Assembly: GCF_040954835.1 (NCBI RefSeq)
Contig: NW_027168341.1
Coordinates: 310,001-374,000 of the forward strand
From: Lepisosteus oculatus
Taxonomy: Eukaryota > Chordata > Actinopteri > Semionotiformes > Lepisosteidae
Reading direction: 5' to 3'
DNA length: 64,000 bases
Of this stretch, positions 37,991-48,152 are shown piece by piece (the first letter of the stretch is position 1; each line of letters begins with the position of its first letter). The notes beneath the pieces were generated by a model. It ran no database searches, was not told where the DNA came from, and worked only from the letters and a program-made list of their open reading frames with translations. Position numbers and translations under genes: made by a program.

Positions 37991-38337
37991 ACGGGTCTGA
38001 AACCTGCTCCACGGAAAACAGTTCTGTTGCGCTTTTGATCAAAGGGAGATTCTCTGTTCTTACTTTTTCATGACATAACACCCAAAGGGGCTTCTTTGGA
38101 GCTGGATTCCAACCAGCATCCTAAAGTTTCTTGGTCGTATCCTTTACAGTCCTCTGTTCGGTCGACATGGAACAGAAGGGGGCAGCTTTCCTCACACATA
38201 CAGTGCAGTTCTGCATCAGACCTCTAACTCGTTTCCTTAGCTTGGATTTAAGCCACGAAGCAGGCTTCTACTGTATAAACGTCTAGAGGAATCACAAACT
38301 ATTTGAGAGGCCATCATCCCAGGGGGAACTGACAAAG

Positions 38338-38350
38338 TCTATCCCTAAAC
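38338..38350 (-). promoter_or_regulatory. Degenerate snRNA 3' box of the U4-like copy
   Basis: On the minus strand it reads GTTTAGGGATAGA, aligned to GTTTAAAGACAGA of the intact U4 genes and at the same distance from the U4 3' end. In vertebrate snRNA genes the 3' box directs 3' end formation. Confidence 0.6.
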
Positions 38351-38357
38351 ACCTAGC

Positions 38358-38487
38358 GCAGTCTCTCGAGAGACTGTCAAAAATCGCTTTCTCCGTTTGT
38401 GCTGCAAGTAAGTGAAAATGCGGTCTCAACCCAGAGCCACTTGGCAGCAGCGGCACGTAAATACTGTTACTGCCACTGCTCGATACC
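38358..38487 (-). pseudogene. Degenerate U4 snRNA copy
   Basis: About 130 nt on the minus strand against 145 in an intact U4. Both ends are recognisable: GCAGTGGCAGTA near the 5' end and TTTTTGACAGTCTC with its terminal hairpin at the 3' end. The middle, which should hold the U6-pairing stem II and the 5' stem-loop, is strongly changed and shorter. The 3' flank is also conserved, so this is a duplicated gene that decayed and not an inserted RNA copy. Confidence 0.7.
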
Positions 38488-38601
38488 GACGTTAGCCTAC
38501 TATACCATGTTCAGCCACCGCTAAAAAATGTACAGCTCTAGTACTGGAGCAAACAGAAGGAGAGCCAACATCTAACAGGCACACGTGTCAGACATAGAGA
38601 G

Positions 38602-38683
38602 CGCCGAGGATGGGATTCAAACCCATGCGTGCAGAGCACAATGGATTAGCAGCCCATCGCCTTAACCACTCGGCCACCTCATC
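38602..38683 (-). tRNA. tRNA-Ser(GCT)
   Basis: An 82-nt minus-strand class II tRNA. The loop CTGCTAA gives GCT (Ser, AGC/AGU codons). The long variable arm TGTGCTCTGCACG is intact. The acceptor GATGAGG/CCTCGGC has one A:G mismatch. It looks like a gene or a very recent pseudogene. Confidence 0.85.
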
Positions 38684-39062
38684 AATGAAACTGGGCTGTC
38701 CAGACACGGGTTGGCACGCTCCAGATGATCTTTTTCTTTTTTTTCCCTCGTACTCGAGGGTCCTTTTCCTGTTCCACATGCGATTTCAACATTTTCCTTG
38801 GGAGATGTCAAGCCAGCAAGCCACTGCTGTGGTTCAGTGGCCAGTGTGGAGTTCAGTGGCCCTGTTGTACACAGAAAGCACATTGAGCTCCTTGGACATG
38901 AAAAGTTCCAGATAAAAGCCATTTGTAATCCTTTCTCTTGGTGTCGATGTTGCTATTGTATGTAAAGGTGGCAACTTGCTCAGCGAGCAGGCGGAGCACA
39001 CACCGAATGCAGATGTGTCTGAGTGGTGTGTCCAAGTGGCTGCAAAAAAACAGTACTCCCGG

Positions 39063-39136
39063 GGTGCCGTGGCTTAGTTGGTTAAAGCGCCTGTCTAGTA
39101 AACAAGAAATCCTGGGTCCGAATCCCAGCGGTGCCT
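39063..39136 (+). tRNA. tRNA-Thr(AGT)
   Basis: A 74-nt plus-strand cloverleaf. The acceptor GGTGCCG pairs with CGGTGCC including wobbles, and the loop CTAGTAA gives AGT (Thr). The T arm CTGGG TCCGAAT CCCAG is intact. The anticodon stem has one C:A mismatch. A T7 Pol III terminator follows at once. This is the intact relative of the decayed Thr slot in the 4.5 kb unit. Confidence 0.88.
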
Positions 39137-39544
39137 TTTTTTGTGCTGTGTTCTCGAACAGAACTGGTCATTATGGACAACCGCATACGCCTAGACTTAA
39201 TTAAATGCAAGTATTCATTTCCTGTCTTGAACGACTTGTTTTTCTTAAAATGGATGCAACTTGCAAAACATGAAATACAAACCTCGCTAATCAGCGCTCG
39301 CGGCTGGCAAAAAAAAAAGAAGTCAGCAATGTTTTTTTTTCTTTAACCTTAACCCTGCTAATGGAGAAGAGTTAAACGACCGAGTCTATGCAGCTTAAAC
39401 GGTGCTCACGTCGGGTTCTTAGCTGAAAGGGTGATAAATCCCGCTCACCCCAGTCCTTAATCTTTTAAAAGGATACAAAATTGAACCTAGTCGCCACATC
39501 ACATACATCCTGTTCAACGATAAAAAGGTGACATCTATCCTTGA

Positions 39545-40245
39545 TCCAGAGTAAATCCCACGTTGAGGGCATATTTTTTTCCACTTTACCATGAGTCGGG
39601 CTCGGCTGCACAGAGGCGAGAGCAGAGCAATGAGGTCACGGGGACAGGAGAGCCACACGCTGGCGGTTTAAACACGCGGAAGAAAACTGAGGGATCCACA
39701 GTATGTGGACCCTCCGTGCGCCATCAGTCCGCACTCCGGACTCTGAATCCTGCCATCCGAGTTAAGATCTCGGCGGAACCTGAGGCGCAGTTCTTTCTTA
39801 AAACGTAATCTGGTGAGCATTTCTAGAATCGTACTTGTATAGATGCAGCCTTTAATGTGTTGCTAGGTTAAAATTGATGACTTCTTGAACTTCAGTAGGC
39901 AACTGCCCTCTTGATTTTGGATTTAATTTCTTTATTACAGGGGCGCTTTTATGAAGACCGAGTCATGTTCAGGTACTTTGCTTGATGGAGGAAGCATATT
40001 TCGGACTCTGTGATCTGCTCACCTGGAAAGGTCTGCTGTACTACTACAAGAGAGAAGTAGAGTCTGGAAGAATGGACAATTTTATGATGCTTTGGAAGAT
40101 AATGTTTTTTTTTTTCTTTGAAATTGAAATGAATCAGAATATCAGTGCAAAAGACAAACTCTTGGTTTGGTTTAAAGAGATATGGTTTTAAAACAGACAA
40201 AATGTAGAAAACAGGTGTTTCTCACTTTTGGAAGAGAATGGACCG
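39545..40245. repeat. Duplicated segment, partner of 62430-62995
   Basis: Matches 62430-62995 over several hundred bases: Gln-like pseudogene, 'tgttgctaggttaaaattg', 'gggcgcttttatgaagac'. Its last ~250 bp also resemble positions 3270-3700 of the 4.5 kb unit, linking three loci. Confidence 0.85.
39707..39781 (+). pseudogene. tRNA-Gln(CTG)-like pseudogene, copy 1
   Basis: 75 nt with loop CTCTGAA (anticodon CTG, Gln). The T arm CCGAG TTAAGAT CTCGG keeps its stem but not the TTC. The acceptor ends GGACCCT and CGGAACC pair poorly and the D arm is enlarged. Copy 2 lies at 62594. Confidence 0.65.
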
Positions 40246-41616
40246 GGGGTAATATTTTACAAGTTATATAATAGTAAAATATTATATAATAGGGGTAATA
40301 GTCGCGAGGGGCTTCAGCTTTTTCGTGCTTAATATGGTGCGCTGTGGCCACGGCAGATATGGGATCTATAAAAGCCGAAAATTCTCCGATCATTGCCTGA
40401 CACAGCTCCTCAAAGCTATTACAGACCTCAGGTCCTTGTCTAGACATCCACTCGTGGACCGCTCGGCTGGTAGTTTTCCTTACTAACATAGCCTTTTCCT
40501 GTTCGGACGCTTCGGGCATAAACTGCAAAGTATATCTCAGCTCATCAATGTAGGTCTCCACATTATTCCCTGACACTGTCGGGTCAAACCTTTCTACATC
40601 TTTGGCTAACTGCCTCAGGGAGTGGAGGTTAATTTTTACAGTTTCTCCGTGGGCAGGGAGACGGCCGTGATCAGGAGCAGGGGGTCTATGCCTGAATTGA
40701 ATCGCCCTTGCGTCTCGCGCAGGACTCGGCGATCTCCCCCATGCCGATCCGACCACAGACCCTGGCCGGGAGAAACCTCCTGGGTGAGCGCTCCGGGCTG
40801 CTAGGTGGGCTGGCATGTAAGTGGGATCTAGCCTGTTTTGCTTCCAGTACGGCAGCATCTAACTCCTTTTGCCTTTCCTGGCTGAGCTCATTTAAACTCT
40901 CAATTTCTTTTTCTTTTTCTTTCAAGCTCGCTTCTAGGTCTCTCCTAGCTACCTCAGCCGCAGTTTCTCTAGCAGACAGGTCATCTAATTTACCTAAAAC
41001 TTCCCTGAGTCTGTCTTCACTTTCCTCACTTTTCACTCTCTTTTCTCTGATTATATCCAACAACTCAACTCGCTCCGCCTTATATCTTTCTAGCTTTCCC
41101 TGAAGCGTTTGAAACTTTGTCAGCTCGGACAAAGACAGTTCCAGCTGTTTAGCTAGATTTAAGGCGAAACTAGATAGGACCTGAACTGCGTTCACAGACC
41201 CTCCTGTGTTAAGCTGGTTCGCTACCTTAGCTACTAAATCTACTTGCAGCTTCTCAATATCATCAAAGTTCAACTTTTCGATACCGCTCCAGTAACCAGG
41301 ATTGTCGTCGCTAGAAATAGTACTTATAAGCGACTCCACTTCAGACATTTTAGCAGCCATTGTCATTACGTCAGAGAAACTTTAAGAGTATTACTTTTTT
41401 TCCTTTTACCAAAATACAGTATGGAATCTAAACACCCGAGCAGATGGATTTCCAATCAGCACACGTTACACTAAACGCTAGAAAACAGGGGGATTTCTTT
41501 ACGCAGTTATCAGCACACCCGGTATTCGCGTATAAAAGCCACGGTGCTGTGCTGAACTTGAACTCACAGCAACATCAGTTATTCTGTGCGATTGAGTCTC
41601 ATTTCATTCTAAACTC

Positions 41617-41634
41617 GCCCACCCAGGGACGCCA
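41617..41634 (-). other. Primer-binding site of the LTR fossil (tRNA-Asn type)
   Basis: On the minus strand it begins TGG and then matches the complement of the 3' end of tRNA-Asn(GTT) over 15 bases. It lies five bases after the LTR end. The cognate tRNA genes are in the array in this same window. Confidence 0.85.
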
Positions 41635-41639
41635 TTAAA

Positions 41640-43019
41640 TGTAGTGGTTTGATGGGTTTACTGAGACACTTATTAATTGTAGCAGTAATCACGAGGTTGT
41701 TCGTTGGGGCTTTTAGAAAATCAATCGCCAGAACAACTAACAACGCACACACACGGGTTCAATACACGAGATACATTTATTAATATAAATTGTGCACCAA
41801 ACATATACTAGTCTGCCTGGATACGAGCGGCAGACCTTACTGTGAGGGTTATCAATATACAAGATATATAATCTCGAAGAGATGCAAACACAAAGAGATA
41901 CACAACAGAGAATATATGTCAATATATATCGTTCGGTTACCAAATCGCTAATCAGTGTTATTACCCATTGTTACTCTAAACTCGGAAGTAAATACATTAC
42001 TCATGAATTAAATTGATAACAACTTGTGTTGAGGTACAATTGAATTCTCGAGACGCAATGTAGAACATGGGGTTAACTTATCCACTGTGTATGGATTTGG
42101 AATTTCCCGGCACGAACACCAAACCAGCTGACAAACTCTGTTGCAGCCTCTGTTCCAGCGGTTGTCCAATGGGCGTTGTGTCGGCGTCCTCTGGCTACCA
42201 GCCAACCAGTCAAGGTGCAGCTCGGAGTAGGACGGGCGGAGGAATCTGACTGCGGCGCGCAGGGCAGTCGTTGCTCCGAGGGGATCTACCAGCAGTCCGG
42301 CTGGCTAGTAGAAAGTCTCTATGCACAGAGTGTGACCGCGAGTCCTCACAAGTCACTCTTTTGCCTGGGAAGAAACTGGTTCGTTCCCGGTCCAGCGCTG
42401 CTTCTGAATAAGCTATTCAGGTTGTCGACGAGGGTCCAACTGTAGGCTGCCGTTGATCAAACGGAGCATTCACGTTAGTAGAATTCTGAGTACGTACGGG
42501 ATGCTTGGCCTCGCGCTTAGAACAAAGTCCAAGTCCCTATGCAGACAACAGCAGTTGTCACGTGATTGTCTCTGAGGATGCGCGAAAATGGCCAAGGAGA
42601 GCCCCGATCTGAGCTTGCGCTCCCTTTTTGACCAAGACACAGATGTGTGCTGATTGGTTGAGAGTTTGGCGGGCATTGGAGACCCACGTGGTATTACCAC
42701 GCCCTGCCAGTCCCTGATTGGTTGGTCAAGGTGAGATATAAGTCACTTACTCTTGACACTTAAGAATGCAGTCCAGATGTCCATTCAGCACTCCCTAGAC
42801 AGATAGGCGCCAATGGATGACCATTGATCATGATAGCCAGGCTTAGCTAAGTGCATCCCTGTCTGGGAGCTGTTCCCTATCAAAAGAAAACAACTTAAAT
42901 CAGTCTGCATGAATACTTTCTCTGTGGCTGCACCACAGAGATGGGGGGTGAGATGGGGCTTCATTTAGGACAGCATACCAACGCTTAATTCTGTCTTATT
43001 AACAAGCATTGCCGCTACA
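41640..43019 (-). repeat. Long terminal repeat of the fossil element
   Basis: 1380 bp, starting TGTAG and ending CTACA on the minus strand, the usual TG...CA form with short inverted ends. The primer-binding site follows its 3' end. No partner LTR lies in the window, so its target duplication cannot be checked. Confidence 0.8.
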
Positions 43020-43537
43020 CTTGTATCCCAACTTTTGCAACTCGCAACTGAAAACCCACTGAAGCTAAGCAGGTGTGAGCCAGGTCAGTACCAGGATGAG
43101 GGTGAGCTACAGGGAAAAACAAAGCTTCCAGCTGGAAGTGGTGTTAATGGGCGCTCACTCTGAGGTCTGTACGGGTCCCAATGTCCCAATATAGTGACGG
43201 AGAAGCTGTGTTGGAAAAAGGGCGCTGTCTTTTGGATGAGATGTAAAACCGAGGTCATAGTGCTCTGTGGTCATTAAAAATGACCACCAAAACCTTTGAC
43301 AAAAGCTCTTGGTAATTGATGGTCTTCAATAATGCTTCTCCTTTAGGTACATTTTAAATCAGCTGAAAAATGCTGTGAAATGGGGGGGCACTTCAGGCCA
43401 GTGTAGGATTTGGGTTACAAGAACTATGAAACTGCACGAGAAAGCCCGTACACTGAATTACACGGCTTTCTATTCAAAGGACAAAAGAAATTCCCTGAGC
43501 TTGATTTTTTGCAGCACAGAGAGGACCACTGTTGTGA

Positions 43538-43611
43538 GGTCGGTTAGCTCAGTTGGTTAGATGGTGGTGCTAGTAACGCCAAGGTTGCGGGTTTGAGCCG
43601 CGTACGGGCCA
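43538..43611 (+). pseudogene. tRNA-Ile body with AGT (Thr) anticodon
   Basis: 74 nt aligned over its whole length with tRNA-Ile(AAT), but the loop is CTAGTAA, so the anticodon reads AGT. The anticodon stem pairs well. The D stem (GCTC/GATG) and T stem (one G:G) have mismatches, which favours a pseudogene. If it were expressed and charged as Ile it would misread Thr codons. Confidence 0.7.
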
Positions 43612-44185
43612 GGTCCTTTTCTCCTCTCTTACCAAAGCTGTTAGGTTCCTTTCCGTGGTGAGATGGGTTGTCATGCAACGCTGCCACATAGCACCGACAG
43701 ACAAGAGTGTTGCGGGAGAAGAGAAATGTGTTTGAAGATTTAAGAGTGTCTTAGGTGCAGCCAAAATCAAGTGTCACAAATGCAAGTGGTTGGATTTCCA
43801 TTGTTTAATATGGTAAAAATAAGCGGAAGTAATCTGCCGGTCCGGCACAGTCTGCCATGCTTTTGTCATTTACTGTAAAGTGGTATTGAACTGGGTGTCG
43901 AACTGGAGCCTCACCATTTGCATATGTGAGGCTCCAGTTATACATCGAGTGTCACATTAAATGACAAAAATGAAGAGAGTTAAAGCAGCTGGAGAGGTTT
44001 TCTTACAACTTTTGAGCTGACACAGTTTTGGAAAATGTTTCCTTCACGCTGCACTGTACAACATAGGCAGCCAAGAGTCTCCAAAACAAAACAGAATTGA
44101 CAGATAGGAGAAAATTCCCACTCGTCCTGAAGTTCCCAAAATCAAGCACTGAGCGTAAACAAAGTGTCTAAGTAGCGTGGGAATG

Positions 44186-44201
44186 CTAACCCTAACCCTA
44201 G
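44186..44201. repeat. Short interstitial telomere-like motif
   Basis: Just over two CCCTAA units, present in inverted form at 36851-36866 in the homologous spacer. It is too short to mark a telomere fusion. Confidence 0.7.
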
Positions 44202-44483
44202 CGTAAAAAGATGAGTCAAAGTAACGTCTAATCGGATTAGTTTCCTTAGAGCTGGTTCAGAGTTTGCTGAAGAGTTTACCCAGTGGGCACTGATTCGTCG
44301 AATATACGTATATTCACGGCGAAAATACGGCTATACGTATATATACGTCGCCTCGACGTATAATCAAAGTCGAATTGCAACCGTAAAATCGACGACATTA
44401 ATAAACGCATATATAACGTCGAAAACACATCTAACACAGTGCCTGAGGCTTTTTACTGTATGTATCGTGTGTGCCGCAACTAG

Positions 44484-44630
44484 GAGTATACGGCACTCTG
44501 CACAGTGTACGAAGTAAATTATTTTCGCAGTAATTAATTTACACGTGTATAATAAATATAGTAAATATAATAAATTAATTACTGCGAAAATTACTTCGTA
44601 CACTGTGCAGAGTGCCGTATACTCCTAGGT
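44484..44630. repeat. Long inverted repeat (hairpin) inside the element
   Basis: Two arms of about 60 bp, 'aggagtatacggcactctgc' and its reverse complement onward, separated by an AT-rich loop of about 25-30 bp. Pairing is nearly perfect. Confidence 0.9.
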
Positions 44631-45124
44631 AAGTTAGGTACATCTTTTTGCCCAAAACTGAAGGGGCGACATTCCTCCCTCCCCCCGTGATGCCAGGCCT
44701 GTCCCCATCCTATTCCATAATGTCATTATACTGTATATAATACCATACAACAGTGACCGATCCTTACTAACTGCATGCGTTAAAATTGCACATCAGCTCA
44801 TAGCAGGGGGCACATAGCCGCGATGTATTATCAATGTTAAATTTCAACCATAATATCGACAACATTAATAAACGCATACGTTGAGAAAATATCGAACCCA
44901 GCATATTTTCCGGTTATATACCACAATGCATTGCTAGTATTCCTTGGTCACCATTTTGGACACGTTTTTCAAACGTAGAAGTATATCCGCAAATATCTCA
45001 GCAATCCTCTTTTGACGAGTAAGTATGAACAATAATAATACTATCTGAATACATACAGATCTTTCTTAATATTATTTTGATTAAAATAGTAAGTGAATAA
45101 GCAAAAAATGGCACATAAAATAGT

Positions 45125-45445
45125 GGAGCTTTTTAAACGTCTGTACTTACTGCGCCCCATAAGAAATCGTTTGTCCCCGTTCAAAAGAGGTTGTGCGATG
45201 TCCTGCAGCGTTCGCAAAGCAAACCTTTGACAGTTTGAAAAGAGGAATTTATTCTGCTTCCTGTGCGTGCAGTAGTTACAAAGTTGAACGTCTTTACACG
45301 ATCTGCTGCAGTTTTCAGTGGGCAGGCGTTGTCAAATGGCTTGGAAAAACGCACTGTGTTTCGGCTCGGCAAACATCGTGAGCAGTGTCCTGCATGTTTT
45401 CTGTGTATAGCTGTCTTTTAACGCATACAGAATTCATTCGAAATG
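45125..45445. repeat. Captured snRNA-cluster spacer segment
   Basis: Nearly identical to 46832-47150 and 61770-62095, and inverted at 48475-48655. Here it lies inside the terminal-repeat element, starting at 'gtggagctttttaaacg' and ending at 'attcattcgaaat'. No RNA gene is recognised in it. Confidence 0.85.
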
Positions 45446-46228
45446 GGGAATGGTGTGAATGGGGAAGATGACACTAAATCGTTTTGCCGTTTCTCTATTC
45501 TTATTCTATGTTGTACTTTCAAACTTTGGGTACTCTTTAATTAGGACAGACTTTATTGCTCAACTTCTATGATGCAAGCCAAATTTTATACATTTATTTC
45601 AGCTTTGAGCTTAGTAAACCGTTCATTTTTTAGATTATACTAAAGAAGATATTAATCATCATTAATTTGGGAAGTAATATTATATAATTTTCTCCTAGCT
45701 GCGGTGCTGAAGTCCCGCCCTAAATCAGCAGAAAAAGAAATAAAGGAGCACGCAATGTGTTACTTGAAGAATGCATATGCAAGGCAGGGGGCCAGGAGAT
45801 CTGGACACTGAAAATACTAGGTTTTTGGTTCTAACTGTTAGGACAATTACACAGGGTTTGCAAATAGTGGACAAAAATCGTCTTAACTTCCATTGTAATA
45901 TTTTTTTTCTTGGAAATATAGAAGTTGTACATTTTAAAATGTATATTTGAATCAAAATGTGGTTTTGAGTTAGTGTGTTAATGTAATTAGTTTGTGTTTG
46001 CCGTTACTATACTGTATATTGCCATATTACCAGAATTTGTAGCTGAAGTTTAAGACTAGTTGTGTTTTTTATGATTATTGCCCATATGTTGATTGTTGAT
46101 TGATTGTATACAATGTATAATTTGAAATACATATTTTTCAGGTGTGAATGTGTATTTTCAGAATAAATTTCTAAACCAAATCATTGGGTTGATTTACTAG
46201 TTTCTACACCTGTAAAACCTAACTTTGA

Positions 46229-46545
46229 TGTATAATAGACCTCTACCCATATACGTATAATAGACCTCTAAAGTTATCCGTATAATAGACCTCTAACCAT
46301 ATACATATAATAGACCTCTAAAGTTATCCGTATAATAGACCTCTACCCATATACGTATAATAGACCTCTAAAGTTATCCGTATAATAGACCTCCAACCAT
46401 ATACGTAGAATAGTCCTCTAAAGTTATCCGGAACTCCTACCATATATGTATAATAGTCCTCTAAATTTATCCGTATAATAGAACTCCAACCATTTACGTA
46501 TAATGAACATCTAATCATAGACGTATAATTGACGTATAACAATAG
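46229..46545. repeat. Minisatellite with alternating ~25-bp monomers
   Basis: The core 'ataatagacctcta' recurs about a dozen times, followed alternately by a 'ccatatacgt' or an 'aagttatccgt' tail, making a ~50-bp dimer. Copies degrade toward the right end. Confidence 0.9.
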
Positions 46546-46649
46546 ACGTATATTAGAATTTCATTCTAGACGAATTGCAGACCACATTTAGACGTCTAAG
46601 GTATGCGTTTAATAGACGTATATTATACGTCTTTTGCCCACTGGGTTAC

Positions 46650-47155
46650 GTCTCAACAGAAACGCTCTTTAGCTCTTTCAGTGTTATGCAGAGAACAGCG
46701 TCTGTCGAGATCACTTTTGAGTCAGCGCGAAACGCCGTGTGCTGTCAGTTTGATTTCATATTGCTCGTAGCGGCGCCCGGCTTTTGTCTGTCAAACGTTA
46801 GGTTGCGCTTCTTCATGCTGCATCGTCGGCATGAGTGGAGCTTTTTAAACGTCTGTACTTACTGCGCCCCATAAGAAATCGTTTGTCCCCGTTCAAAAGA
46901 GATTTTGCGATGTCCTGCAGCGTTCGCAAAGCAAACCTTTGACAGTTTGAAAAGAGGAATTTATTCTGGTTCCTGTGCGTGCAGTAGTTACAAAGTTGAA
47001 CGTCTTTACACGATCTGCTGCAGTTTTCAGTGGGCGGGCTTTGTCAGATGGCTTGGAAAAACGCACTGTGTTTCGGCTCGGGAAACATCATGAGCAGTGT
47101 CCTGCATGTTTTCTGTGTATAGCTGTCTTTTGACGCATACAGAATTCATTCGAAA
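46650..47155. repeat. U4 downstream spacer copy without its U4 gene
   Basis: Matches the DNA that follows U4 at 61585-62105, and the inverse at 48475-48840. The U4 gene is missing here; the sequence begins right after the terminal repeat of the 44279 element. Confidence 0.85.
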
Positions 47156-47522
47156 TCATTGATTTCTCCAATTATCAAGGGTCCCTTAAAGGATGAGTCA
47201 AAGTAACGTCTAATCGGATTAGTTTCCTTAGAGCTGGTTCAGAGTTTGCTCAAGAGTTTACCTTTCACAGATGTGCAAAGAAGAATGTTGGGGGTGCACG
47301 CTTCAAGGTGCCTTACAGTGCGTTGTTTCCGACACAGTGTGGCCGGGTGTTTTCCGAGTTATCGCACGGATTGGGCACGCCCACAAGCCGAGAGCCGCAG
47401 GCGATGAGCCCGGGGCTGAACGGGCCCCACTGGCTAGTTTGTAAGGCCAGGTGCATTGCCAACCACGACCGGCAGCGCAGAGGCTTTGAAGGCGGTCTGG
47501 GCTCCTGCAGCTGTGCAGCCAC

Positions 47523-47645
47523 GCACTCTGGTTTCTCTTCATCTCGTACAAATCTTTCGCCTTTTATTAAAGATTTCCGTGGAGAGGAGCATGAATAAGT
47601 TCCATGCAATTTTTGTGCTTCCCTGCCTTCGGGTGGGGCGCAGCC
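47523..47645 (+). ncRNA. U5 snRNA, copy 1 (loop I variant)
   Basis: Matches U5: CTCTGGTTTCTCTTC at the 5' end, the loop I region, AAAGATTTCCGTGGAGAG, the Sm site CAATTTTTG and a 3' hairpin closed by TTCG. U5 loop I holds exon ends in the spliceosome and its core GCCUUUUAC is very conserved; here it reads GCCTTTTAT. That change makes full function doubtful. A 3' box-like GGTCAAAGAGAGA follows at 47651-47663. The end coordinate is approximate. Confidence 0.85.
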
Positions 47646-48030
47646 TGGCTGGTCAAAGAGAGAAAACAAAAACGTTCGCAATCACTCTTGTTATGGCAAT
47701 TGTGGCCGTCTGCTCCGCGAGTCCTCGGTCTCCGGCTGTCTGATTGGCGCTCTTTTCTTTGGGGGGCGGGAAGTGTCCGGCCGCAGGGGATCTTGGGACC
47801 TCGCTTTGCATAGCGGCTTCCCAGAGTGCGTCGTTTCCGGCACAGTGTGGCTGGGTGTTTTCCGACTTATCGCACGGATTGGGCACGGCCGCAAGCTGAG
47901 AGCCGCAGGCAATGAGCCCGGAGCTGAACGGGCCCCACTGGCTCGTTTGTAAGGCCAGGTGTATTGCCAACCATGACCGGCAGCGCAGAGGCTTTGAAGG
48001 CGGCCTGGGCTCCTGCAGCTGTGCAGCCAT

Positions 48031-48152
48031 GCACTCTGGTTTCTCTTCATCTCGTACAAATCTTTCGCCTTTTACTAAAGATTTCCGTGGAGAGGAGCAT
48101 GAATGAGTTCCCTGCAATTTTTGTGCTTCCCTGCTTTCGGGTCGCGGGCAGC
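48031..48152 (+). ncRNA. U5 snRNA, copy 2
   Basis: Same architecture as copy 1 but with the canonical loop I GCCTTTTAC. The Sm site CAATTTTTG is intact and the 3' hairpin has compensating differences (CTGC TTTC GGGTCG). A 3' box-like GGTCAAAGAGAGA lies at about 48159-48171. It is the best candidate for a functional U5 here. Confidence 0.9.

Larger units (their letters stand above)
40250..43019 (-). mobile_element. LTR retroelement fossil (one LTR, gag remnant)
   Basis: Minus-strand element: LTR at 41640-43019, primer-binding site at 41617-41634, then a leader and a gag region down to about 40250. The N-terminal gag part is rich in E/K/L and predicted coiled coil; the later part contains a capsid-like helical domain. 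No protease, reverse transcriptase, integrase or envelope and no second LTR are seen. It is broken, with at least two breaks, and truncated at its 3' side. Family: Ty3/Gypsy or endogenous retrovirus, not decidable from gag alone. Age cannot be dated with a single LTR. Confidence 0.8.
43024..44278. repeat. tRNA-Ile cluster module (inverted relative of 34187-35025 and 36740-37432)
   Basis: Contains, left to right, the SINE-like repeat (43030-43300), a tRNA-Ile-like gene and a long spacer ending in 'gctggttcagagtttgctg'. It covers the material that the two left-hand relatives hold separately, so it may be closest to the ancestral arrangement. It stops at the terminal repeat of the element at 44279. 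Confidence 0.85.
44279..46645. mobile_element. DNA element with short terminal inverted repeats
   Basis: Left end CCCAGTGGGCA, right end TGCCCACTGGG, an exact 11-bp inverted pair, flanked on both sides by TTA, the 3-bp target type used by PIF/Harbinger elements. Similar 'gacgtata' motifs follow inside both ends. There is no transposase, so it would be non-autonomous. It contains a hairpin, a minisatellite and a piece of snRNA-cluster spacer. Its two flanks are not contiguous in any other copy in the window, so recombination between two elements is possible and the TTA match could be chance. Confidence 0.6.

Noticed and set aside
46229-46545. CRISPR-like array
   Set aside because: There are no unique spacers, the monomers are contiguous and alternate, and the DNA is eukaryotic.
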